The notes beneath the pieces are model-generated. The model did no database searches, was not told the origin of the DNA, and worked only from the letters and a program-made list of their open reading frames with translations. Source: MKUN01 sp964481425 (GTDB taxonomy: Bacteria > Bacteroidota > Bacteroidia > Chitinophagales > Chitinophagaceae). From it: a stretch of 64,000 nt of DNA. The DNA is taken from positions 35,495-99,494 of the forward strand of contig CAYZTM010000014.1 in assembly GCA_964481425.1 (NCBI GenBank), in the 5' to 3' direction. Shown here one piece after another: positions 8,866-16,039 of the stretch. The position numbers and the translations under genes were made by a program. Each line of letters starts with the position of its first letter. The stretch's first letter is position 1.

Positions 8866-10044
8866 TTAGATACCCATCTTTTCTCTTACAGAAGAAGGTA
8901 TGCCATGTTTGTTGAGCAGGAAAGCAGTGGTCTTATAACGCACATAATTCTTGCTTACATAGATGTACCCTTTGTAATCGTTCTTGGTGCCCCATGAGTT
9001 CTTAACAATGTAGTACTCTGTTCCATCCTGGTCTTTTGCAAGGCCCACTATATGCATGCCATGGTCGTCAGTGGTTTCGTAATCATCAAAAGCTTCCTGC
9101 CTCATACGCGGGGTAATCACGCGTTCTTCATGTGGGCCGTCGAACATTGTCTTTCTTTCGTCTTCTTCCATATCATCCCAATCTTTCTCAGGCACATAAG
9201 CTACACCATTCTTCCAGCTAAAATATTTTTCACTTACATCGGCAGCCCAGGCTACGGTATAACCATTCCTGAGCGCATGATCTATAATGCGGGTTATGTC
9301 GTTGAACTTAACATTATATACCTTGTCAAAGCTCCAGTTATCTGGTACCATGAACATCGTCTTCCTGTAATATGGCTTATCGGTAAGCGAGGTCATTTCA
9401 ATATAATCTCTCGGGTTGAGGCCAACTACTTCATCTGCAAAGCTTCTTGGCGTGTACCTCCTGCCTTTATAAGTAAATGACTCAGGCACAGGGCCCAGGT
9501 AGGCATCCAACACTGCATCAAATGCCTTCTTCCAGCTCGTGGTCAGCTTTCCATTAGGATTCTTCACCACTGCATCCAGCATGCCTTTCAGCACGGCCTG
9601 CATTTCTCCGAATTTGTTCTTTTTAGTACCATAGTGCAGCCCGGTATATGCCTCCTGCGGCATTGCTCCGTACTTTGCGTACATGTTAATTACATCGTGG
9701 CATTCACCACCGTCACCCCATGAGAGGGAACCATGCATACGTACGTAGTTGTCCGCTTTGTCTTCATATACCATGCGGGCCGTAAATATCTCAGCGAGGT
9801 CCACTTTCGGTCTTCCCCTGCGGATCATCTCACTCTCCAGGAAGGAATTGGTAGAATAACTCCAGCAGGTGCCAGAACTGGCCTGGTTCTTTACGCTGGT
9901 CCTGTCCACATTGATAATGTCAGTAAAAATGAACTTCTTTTTTGCGCTGTCGCTTTTATTAGCATCCAGTTTTTTGATAAGATCATCTTGCGCCGAGGCA
10001 AAGAGAGGCAATGCCGCAGCCAACAACAAGAGTACTTTTTTCAT
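8866..10044 (-). CDS. Secreted C1-family (bleomycin hydrolase / PepC-like) cysteine peptidase
   Basis: 392 residues, starting with a signal peptide MKKVLLLLAAALPLFASAQ, so it is exported, unlike cytoplasmic PepC. The papain-fold catalytic residues are visible: Gln54 and Cys60 in VKNQASSGTCWSYSTNSF, His in DDHGMHIVGL (about residue 331) and Asn in YYIVKNSWG (about 352). The segment around GDGGECHDVINMYAKYGAMPQEAY is characteristic of the aminopeptidase C1 / bleomycin hydrolase branch. Together with the neighbouring M1 lipoprotein it suggests extracytoplasmic peptide degradation. No sorting domain is present. Confidence 0.92.
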   Translation of the reverse strand: MKKVLLLLAAALPLFASAQDDLIKKLDANKSDSAKKKFIFTDIINVDRTSVKNQASSGTCWSYSTNSFLESEMIRRGRPKVDLAEIFTARMVYEDKADNYVRMHGSLSWGDGGECHDVINMYAKYGAMPQEAYTGLHYGTKKNKFGEMQAVLKGMLDAVVKNPNGKLTTSWKKAFDAVLDAYLGPVPESFTYKGRRYTPRSFADEVVGLNPRDYIEMTSLTDKPYYRKTMFMVPDNWSFDKVYNVKFNDITRIIDHALRNGYTVAWAADVSEKYFSWKNGVAYVPEKDWDDMEEDERKTMFDGPHEERVITPRMRQEAFDDYETTDDHGMHIVGLAKDQDGTEYYIVKNSWGTKNDYKGYIYVSKNYVRYKTTAFLLNKHGIPSSVREKMGI

Positions 10045-10145
10045 CGTCTTATTTAATGATTTTTATGAATGGAAAGCGATAAAAATAATAAATAATTGAT
10101 TCAGGAAGCGTTAAAATAACGGGGGATTTTACGGGGGTAATTTGC

Positions 10146-10469
10146 TTAGTGCAGGTCCATAGTGTACAAAAGAGATTGCTCACCGCCTTTAACACCGTAA
10201 AGATGAGCGCTTTGTACGCTAAAACTATCAAATAGCGCCATCAGGTTTTCTGCCAGTCTAAGATCTCGCTCTTCAGTATACAATTCTGCTTTATCATCAG
10301 CATCCTGCAGGCTGGCATAATAAGCAATGTATGCCGTGTTCCGCTCCAGTTCTTTATCAATTTCAGCTATCATTCCTTCTATTAGGGTAGAAGGTTGCCC
10401 AAGGTTGAAATCGAAAAGCATTTCAAGCAGGGTCTCCTCATCTTTAAAAGTCTGGTTCTTGATGAACAT
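10146..10469 (-). CDS. Hypothetical 107-residue acidic helical protein
   Basis: ATG at 10469. The protein is acidic and predicted mostly helical, with no signal peptide or membrane segment and no motif I recognise. A perfect Bacteroidota -7 element (TAGATTTG on the minus strand, 10474-10481) ends four bases before the ATG, which argues that the gene is real and may be transcribed leaderless. It stands alone between the C1 peptidase and the divergent ClC gene. Confidence 0.6.
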   Translation of the reverse strand: MFIKNQTFKDEETLLEMLFDFNLGQPSTLIEGMIAEIDKELERNTAYIAYYASLQDADDKAELYTEERDLRLAENLMALFDSFSVQSAHLYGVKGGEQSLLYTMDLH

Positions 10470-10473
10470 GGTA

Positions 10474-10481
10474 CAAATCTA
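10474..10481 (-). promoter_or_regulatory. TAnnTTTG element abutting a start codon
   Basis: Minus-strand TAGATTTG, then TACC, then ATG. Transcription would start at or next to the start codon. Confidence 0.55.
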
Positions 10482-10625
10482 CTCTAATCTCAAATCAAAA
10501 TCACTCCGATAAGGTCATTTTAGACAAAAGACATAAGTAACTGACAATAAATAAATTAGCACTTATCAGGTGCTCATGGGAAATAAAAAGACAAATTTTA
10601 TTTTTAAAATGAATGCTGATGCCAT

Positions 10626-10633
10626 TAACTTTG
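10626..10633 (+). promoter_or_regulatory. -7 element of the ClC gene
   Basis: TAACTTTG fits TAnnTTTG and lies 72 bases before the ATG at 10706. Because the element overlaps the longest open frame (from 10613), it favours the downstream ATG as the true start. Confidence 0.55.
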
Positions 10634-10705
10634 CGGCCTGACACACCGCAGGCTGTCCCCAATGCGTCCGCATTAGTTGTACCGGGACCGCCCAAATCTC
10701 GCAGA

Positions 10706-12115
10706 ATGGACAAAAATATTTACGATAAATGGTTTAAAATCATACCGCGGAAGATCTACAACGAGAAGCTGAAAATGAATGTGTTGCAGGCCCTGCCCTA
10801 TTGGGTCGCCTCCCTGATAACAGGTCTGATCGCGGTCTACTATGCCAAACTCTTTGCTTACGCCGAATCGCTTTCTTTATCAATAGTCCACCGTTATAAT
10901 TGGGCTATTTTTATTATAACCCCTGTCTGTTTTATCCTGGCCTGGTGGTTGGTGAAGCGTTTTGATCCCCGCGCCGGCGGCAGTGGTATCCCACAGGTGA
11001 TGGCTGCCATTGAACTGGCCAGCCCCCGTTACAATTACCTTGTAGATAAGTTCTTAGGTCTGAAAACTATTTTCATCAAGTTCTTATCCAGTATCTTAAT
11101 GGTATTTGGTGGCGGTGCAATAGGTCGTGAAGGCCCTACGGTACAGATAGCGGGTAGTGTATTCCGGAAAGTGAATCAGCTCATACCCAAATCCTGGCCG
11201 CGGCTCTCTAAAAAGAACATGATCATGGCAGGTGCCGCTGCCGGACTTGCGGCCGCCTTTAATACGCCGCTCGGTGGTATCGTATTTGCTGTAGAAGAAC
11301 TGGCTAAAACTCATATCAACTACTTTAAGACCGCCTTGTTTACTGCGGTGATCATAGCCGGTCTCACCGCCCAGGGTATGTTAGGGCCCTACTTATACCT
11401 GGGCTATCCTAATGTCGTAAGTCATTCATCAGGCTATATATTTTTCTACGTGATACTGGTAGCTTGTCTTGCCGGTTTCCTGGGCAGCGTTTTCAGTGTT
11501 ATCATATTGAGGGTAATTAAGTGGCGGCGTACACTCAAAGGAAAGGGAATAGAACTTGCCTATATTGCCGGTGTTGCATTGGTAATCGCCACTATAGCCT
11601 TCTTCGCAGGTAGCGGCATACTAGGTTCTGGCAAAGAGCAAATGTCGCATGTCCTTTTTACTAATGATAAAAATGTTGGTTGGGCATTACCCTTTTTCAG
11701 GTTCATTGGCCCAATTGGCGCTTTCACATCCGGGGCATCGGGAGGTATATTTGCACCTTCGCTTGGTGCAGGAGCTACTATTGGCGCCCTGGTAGCAGAG
11801 CTAATGCAAATGTCGGCAGCTAATGCCAACATATTGATATTGGCGGGCATGATAGCTTTTCTTACCGGCGTTACAAGGACCCCATTTACTTCTGCCATCC
11901 TGGTGCTTGAAATGACCGACAGGCATAACATTATCTTTCACCTGATGATGGCCGGTATGATCGCAGGACTTATCTCCGTGATCATCGATAAACATTCGTT
12001 GTACGACCACCTTAAAGACTACTATCTTGCAGAATCTTATAAGGAGGGTCCGGAACCGGAAAGCGCTGACATGGCTGAGCCTTCTGTAGAAGATAATATG
12101 CAAGAAGAGCAATAG
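10706..12115 (+). CDS. ClC-family chloride channel/antiporter
   Basis: 469 residues from the ATG at 10706 (MDKNIYDKWFKII). All three ion-pathway signatures are present: GGSGIPQV, GREGPTVQIAGS with the gating glutamate, and GASGGIFAPSLGAG. The FAVEEL segment after AAAFNTPLGGIV keeps the paired glutamates that correspond to the proton-pathway position of E. coli ClcA, so an H+/Cl- exchanger is more likely than a passive channel. Roughly ten to twelve membrane segments are evident; the last 30 residues are an acidic cytoplasmic tail without CBS domains. Monocistronic, with a promoter and terminator visible. Confidence 0.93.
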   Translation: MDKNIYDKWFKIIPRKIYNEKLKMNVLQALPYWVASLITGLIAVYYAKLFAYAESLSLSIVHRYNWAIFIITPVCFILAWWLVKRFDPRAGGSGIPQVMAAIELASPRYNYLVDKFLGLKTIFIKFLSSILMVFGGGAIGREGPTVQIAGSVFRKVNQLIPKSWPRLSKKNMIMAGAAAGLAAAFNTPLGGIVFAVEELAKTHINYFKTALFTAVIIAGLTAQGMLGPYLYLGYPNVVSHSSGYIFFYVILVACLAGFLGSVFSVIILRVIKWRRTLKGKGIELAYIAGVALVIATIAFFAGSGILGSGKEQMSHVLFTNDKNVGWALPFFRFIGPIGAFTSGASGGIFAPSLGAGATIGALVAELMQMSAANANILILAGMIAFLTGVTRTPFTSAILVLEMTDRHNIIFHLMMAGMIAGLISVIIDKHSLYDHLKDYYLAESYKEGPEPESADMAEPSVEDNMQEEQ

Positions 12116-12138
12116 AACTTCTACATACTATTATTTAG

Positions 12139-12177
12139 AATGGGAACATTATTTATCATGTTCCCATTTATTTTTTG
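12139..12177 (+). terminator. Terminator of the ClC gene
   Basis: Perfect 11-base arms AATGGGAACAT and ATGTTCCCATT, followed by TATTTTTT. Confidence 0.9.
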
Positions 12178-12306
12178 CCATGTTCTAAGATTTTGTATTA
12201 AATTAACGTTTGCATACCCCTATGCTTAGCTCTGAAAACAAGATCACATTTTAAATGTACCCCAACACTAAAATGATATTATTGTTTTAACCTTAAAAAA
12301 CACCGC

Positions 12307-12510
12307 ATGGAAGATCTTTACCTCAAACTTGACCAAATACTGAAGTTTTTTACTACCGACTCATTTTCCGGGCTTCCCAACAGAATAGACAATATAACCT
12401 GTACCGCATTGATTGATGCCCAAAAAGCTCATGTCGGTTACCTGGTTGAAAAAAATGCAGAACTCTATTTCTTCCCGGCATTTGCCATAAAGGACTCTCT
12501 GAGAAACTAA
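12307..12510 (+). CDS. Small hypothetical protein, 67 residues
   Basis: ATG at 12307, TAA at 12508. It begins MEDLYLKLDQILKFF and has a short hydrophobic centre but no signal peptide or known motif. It precedes the GNAT gene by 44 bases on the same strand and may be co-transcribed with it. Evidence is limited to the open frame and its position. Confidence 0.4.
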   Translation: MEDLYLKLDQILKFFTTDSFSGLPNRIDNITCTALIDAQKAHVGYLVEKNAELYFFPAFAIKDSLRN

Positions 12511-12554
12511 ACCCATTTATTGATCACCGCCACAGAGTATTTGATAATTAAGTA

Positions 12555-13058
12555 ATGCCACCTGAACTGGATATACGCATAGCAGAAAAAGAAGATCTTC
12601 CCGCAATAGTTGCCATACACAACCAGGCTATAGACCGCCCCTATACCAATGCCTATACCGGGGCTTTCAACATTGACGAACGGATCACATGGTTTGATGA
12701 ACATAAGGGGAACTGCCCGATATATGTGGCTGAAGTGAATAATGAAGTAGTCGGCTGGCTATCGATAAGTCCTTACCGTTCAGGGCGGGCAGCGCTGCAA
12801 CACACAAAGGAAGTAAGCTATTATGTACATGAAGCTCATCAAAAGAAAGGTATAGCTTCCCGGCTGCTACAGTATGCTATGGAGCACATCTGCGATTTGG
12901 ACTCCAAAGTATTCATTGCCATAGTATTGGAGAAGAACACACCTAGTATCCGGCTGCTGGAGAAAAATGGTTTTTCCCTATGGGGCCATTTACCGGGAGT
13001 AGCTTATTTCAATGATGGGCCCTGTGGTCACCTCTACTTTGGCTGGAGCATAGAATAA
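12555..13058 (+). CDS. GNAT-family N-acetyltransferase (phosphinothricin acetyltransferase type)
   Basis: 167 residues. The acetyl-CoA-binding fold is visible as IRIAEKEDLPAIVAIHNQA at the N-terminus, VGWLSISPYR in strand 4, VSYYVHEAHQKKGIASRLL (motif A with the QKKGIA pyrophosphate loop) and LLEKNGFSLWGHLPG near the C-terminus. This order and the 'G.LpGVa' ending are typical of the phosphinothricin / methionine-sulfone acetyltransferase branch. The substrate is not determinable from sequence. A bidirectional hairpin follows. Confidence 0.88.
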   Translation: MPPELDIRIAEKEDLPAIVAIHNQAIDRPYTNAYTGAFNIDERITWFDEHKGNCPIYVAEVNNEVVGWLSISPYRSGRAALQHTKEVSYYVHEAHQKKGIASRLLQYAMEHICDLDSKVFIAIVLEKNTPSIRLLEKNGFSLWGHLPGVAYFNDGPCGHLYFGWSIE

Positions 13059-13089
13059 ATAAGGCCGCAGATCATACCTACGGCCTTAT
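13059..13089. terminator. Bidirectional hairpin between convergent genes
   Basis: Arms ATAAGGCCG and CGGCCTTAT flank a 13-base loop between the stops of the GNAT gene and the convergent T9SS gene. No strong T run on either side. Confidence 0.6.
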
Positions 13090-13108
13090 GATAATTGCTT
13101 TTCACTTA

Positions 13109-15901
13109 TCATCTTAACAAAGTCACATTACCCTGCTTGGTAAACTTCTGTCCGGTATTAGTAACGGCCTCGATCTGATACACATATACACCAAACGGTT
13201 GCGGCTTACCTTTATAAGTACCATCCCATCCTGCATCAATATCCTTGCTGTCGTACACTTTTACACCCCAGCGATCGTATATACGGAAGTAATTCAAAGT
13301 GGCCATACCACGCTTCTCTATCTTAAATACCCCGTTTGTACCACTGCCGGGCACAAAAGCATTCGGCAGGTACAGTACTGTGGATGGATCAATGAACACA
13401 TCTATTGAGTCAGTCACTTTACAACCATATTCCGTGGTACCGTGTACTATATACCTCGTGCTTACCTCAGGCATTGCTACAGGGTTAGCTATGCTGTCCG
13501 CACTAAGGCCGGTAGCTGGGAACCAACTAAAATACAGGCAATTACCTTCAGGCGATAACTGGTACGAATCCCCGGGGTAAAGCACTACGCTGTCTGGTAA
13601 TGTCAATATCGCATTCGATGCTAAGGTAGCTCTTACATAACCAACGTGATAACACCCGTTCGTATCCAGTGCTGAGGCGGTATACACCATGTTATTTTGG
13701 GGCGAAACTGTGGGGCTTGCCGTATTGCTGTTAGTGATCCACCAATCAGGTGTCCATGAATAAATATAAGATGAGTCACCGTAAGCATGTAGCTGCGCAC
13801 TATCTCCGGGGCATAGCGTTACACCAGCAGATACATCGAGCGGTAGTACCCCGATCACTACTGCATATACATCTTTATTTGCAGTATCCTTACAGAAACC
13901 ATTGTCCACAATTAGGGTAACCGGATAGGTGCCTGTGTTGTAATATAAATGCTGAGGATTTTGCACAAAAGTTTCGTGCGGAGTACCATCACCAAAATCC
14001 CAGTTCACGCCTTCAGTGCCGTTAACTACAGAGCTATCAAAAAGGTTTAGCGTGTCCCTTGCGCAACCAGTTATAAGTTCGTAACCAAAGTTGGCGATCA
14101 CACCCGGGTTTATCCTCACCACCTGTGGTGCACGGTCGCTTTCACATCCATCCACGGTTTGGCTTACATACCATACAGCAGTGCCGGAAGTATCTACGCT
14201 CGGCAATGGTGGCACAAAAGTGCCGACACCACCTGTATTGGTAGTGTACCATTGTATAGAATCGCCCTGAGCAAACAAGTGTACCACATCATCGCTGCGA
14301 TACTGGCAATAGTCATAGGAACTAACTACAGGGTACAGCGGTTTAGGCTTGATCGTTGCTGTTATAGGCACCCTTACACTTTCGCAGCCTATAGGTGTTA
14401 CATCCGACACATACCAGGTATACGTACCAGCTGTTGTGGTGCCAGGCGTGGGTGCTGTTAAAGTAAAATTACCGCCTGTAGGTGCGTCCCACCACCTTAC
14501 CACGTCACCGGGTGTTGATGGATCTGCTACCAATGGACTTGCAGGGCTTAACTGGCAGAAGGCTACATTATGAGGTGTAGGCGGTGGCGTAGGCGCGGGT
14601 TCAGTAACGGTCACTATCTCATTATTGTTACAATTGTTCGAGTCGGTAACCACTACAGTATATGTGCCGGCGCAAACATTATTAACGGTAGGTGCGTTCC
14701 CTATATTTGGCGTCCAGTTGTAAGTAAAAGGTTGACTACCTCCCATTACAGCTATATTAATGACACCATCACAATAACCATTACATTCGGGGTTGGTTTG
14801 TGTACTGCTCAGTGTAAACCCACCGGGCCCTTGCACAATATGCACAACCGCTGTTCCGGAACCGCAATTGGACGTAACGGTAACAGTATAGGTACCGGGG
14901 CATAAATTAGTAGCCGTAGAATCAGTACCACCAGACGGCGCCCATGAATAATTATATGGTGGTGTACCACCTGTCGCATGTACTGTCGCACTACCATTGC
15001 AGGAATCACACGTTGTCTTGGTACTATCTAATGCGAGATTGATATTTGTTGGCGGCACACATACCACGCAGCTTGTCGTTTGGTAATAGATACCCGTAAA
15101 TAAAATATTATAGCAATCCCCGGTAGAAACGACACTGAACGTTGCACTTGTTTGCACGGCAGTATAGGTAGTATTAATTTCAAAATAATTAAACCAGTTA
15201 CACACATAAGCTCCATATGGAGTAGAATTTAGAGTGATTTGGGAATTATTGTCCTGCAAGTCTCCTACAACCATAAATGCTTTGGCATTAGATGGTGTAC
15301 CACACGGCGCAGTGAAGTTCATATCATGAGTCTCAGTATATGGAGGTCCTACTTGCGCACCATCATCTATTGATATAGTACCTTGCCAAGTTTGTGAAGG
15401 ATCACTATAAATAACAAAAAGCGTTGCGCCATCGATATCGTTCTGACCAGTCGGCCCAACTGGCAAGCCACTAATGTTATAAGTTGCATTGCCTGTTATG
15501 GCAGCCGTAACATCTGCACGGTAAGAATGTGAACCGGGGTTAGGATACCCCCAGCACTTATCATTTGCTTGACCAATATGTGTCATCGGGAAATTCATTG
15601 TTCCCGCAGGGCCCTGTACTGTCGCAGTTATTGCAACGCCGTTCCCAGATCCTTCACAGTATAAGAACGCTTTTTCAATCGTAGCGCAATTAGGTATACC
15701 GCTAATTGTAAAGGGAGCGGGTTGCGGTATACCTGGCCAGGGGGCAAAGGTATAACGCTGCCCTAGTTTTTGACTTGCCTGGGTATAGCTTAATCCACAG
15801 GCTGTAAGATTAAAACTGTTACCTAATGATTGATTCCCGTCAGCAAATACCAATATCGGTAGGCTAAAGAGCAAAATGAATAATATTGATTTTTTTGACA
15901 T
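13109..15901 (-). CDS. T9SS type B surface protein with SprB, Ig-like and PKD modules (tandem paralogue 1)
   Basis: 930 residues from the ATG at 15901 (MSKKSILFILLFSLPILVFADG, a signal peptide). Order: an N-terminal 270-residue domain with ATLFVIYSDPSQTWQGTISI (resembling DUF3344-like domains); two SprB-type repeats (CNGSATVHATGGTPPYNYSW, and a second around CDGVINIAVMGGS); two Ig-like modules of the YCQ...WY...WYVS...GCES type; a PKD domain (NWDFGDGTPHETF); another Ig/SprB-like part; and a C-terminal CHU_C domain (YLPNAFVPGSG ... FRIYDRWGVKVYDS ... GNVTLLR). It should be exported by the type IX system and attached as an adhesin-like protein. It is clearly paralogous to the next gene along its whole length. 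Confidence 0.9.
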   Translation of the reverse strand: MSKKSILFILLFSLPILVFADGNQSLGNSFNLTACGLSYTQASQKLGQRYTFAPWPGIPQPAPFTISGIPNCATIEKAFLYCEGSGNGVAITATVQGPAGTMNFPMTHIGQANDKCWGYPNPGSHSYRADVTAAITGNATYNISGLPVGPTGQNDIDGATLFVIYSDPSQTWQGTISIDDGAQVGPPYTETHDMNFTAPCGTPSNAKAFMVVGDLQDNNSQITLNSTPYGAYVCNWFNYFEINTTYTAVQTSATFSVVSTGDCYNILFTGIYYQTTSCVVCVPPTNINLALDSTKTTCDSCNGSATVHATGGTPPYNYSWAPSGGTDSTATNLCPGTYTVTVTSNCGSGTAVVHIVQGPGGFTLSSTQTNPECNGYCDGVINIAVMGGSQPFTYNWTPNIGNAPTVNNVCAGTYTVVVTDSNNCNNNEIVTVTEPAPTPPPTPHNVAFCQLSPASPLVADPSTPGDVVRWWDAPTGGNFTLTAPTPGTTTAGTYTWYVSDVTPIGCESVRVPITATIKPKPLYPVVSSYDYCQYRSDDVVHLFAQGDSIQWYTTNTGGVGTFVPPLPSVDTSGTAVWYVSQTVDGCESDRAPQVVRINPGVIANFGYELITGCARDTLNLFDSSVVNGTEGVNWDFGDGTPHETFVQNPQHLYYNTGTYPVTLIVDNGFCKDTANKDVYAVVIGVLPLDVSAGVTLCPGDSAQLHAYGDSSYIYSWTPDWWITNSNTASPTVSPQNNMVYTASALDTNGCYHVGYVRATLASNAILTLPDSVVLYPGDSYQLSPEGNCLYFSWFPATGLSADSIANPVAMPEVSTRYIVHGTTEYGCKVTDSIDVFIDPSTVLYLPNAFVPGSGTNGVFKIEKRGMATLNYFRIYDRWGVKVYDSKDIDAGWDGTYKGKPQPFGVYVYQIEAVTNTGQKFTKQGNVTLLR

Positions 15902-15988
15902 ACAACTAATCAATGCATTTATCATATAAAGGTAAGATTCTTATTATTTAAAAGACGCGTCTTGATAACATTTCGTTGGTTATAAACT

Positions 15989-16023
15989 AAAAAACGGCAT
16001 AGTTACTACTATGCCGTTTTTAT
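15989..16023 (-). terminator. Terminator of tandem paralogue 2
   Basis: Perfect arms AAAACGGCATAGT and ACTATGCCGTTTT with a 4-base loop, with T/A runs on both sides, 17 bases past the stop at 16040. Confidence 0.88.
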
Positions 16024-16039
16024 ATTAAAATATATCTCG

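Noticed and set aside
6163..10044. M1 peptidase, F420-like reductase and C1 peptidase as one peptide-degradation operon
   Set aside because: A perfect terminator (8071-8100) and a promoter element separate the M1 gene from the upstream reductase gene, so a single transcript is not supported.
10613..10705. Extending the ClC protein to the longest open frame
   Set aside because: The extension overlaps a good promoter element and encodes a Pro-rich leader unlike ClC N-termini; the ATG at 10706 fits better.
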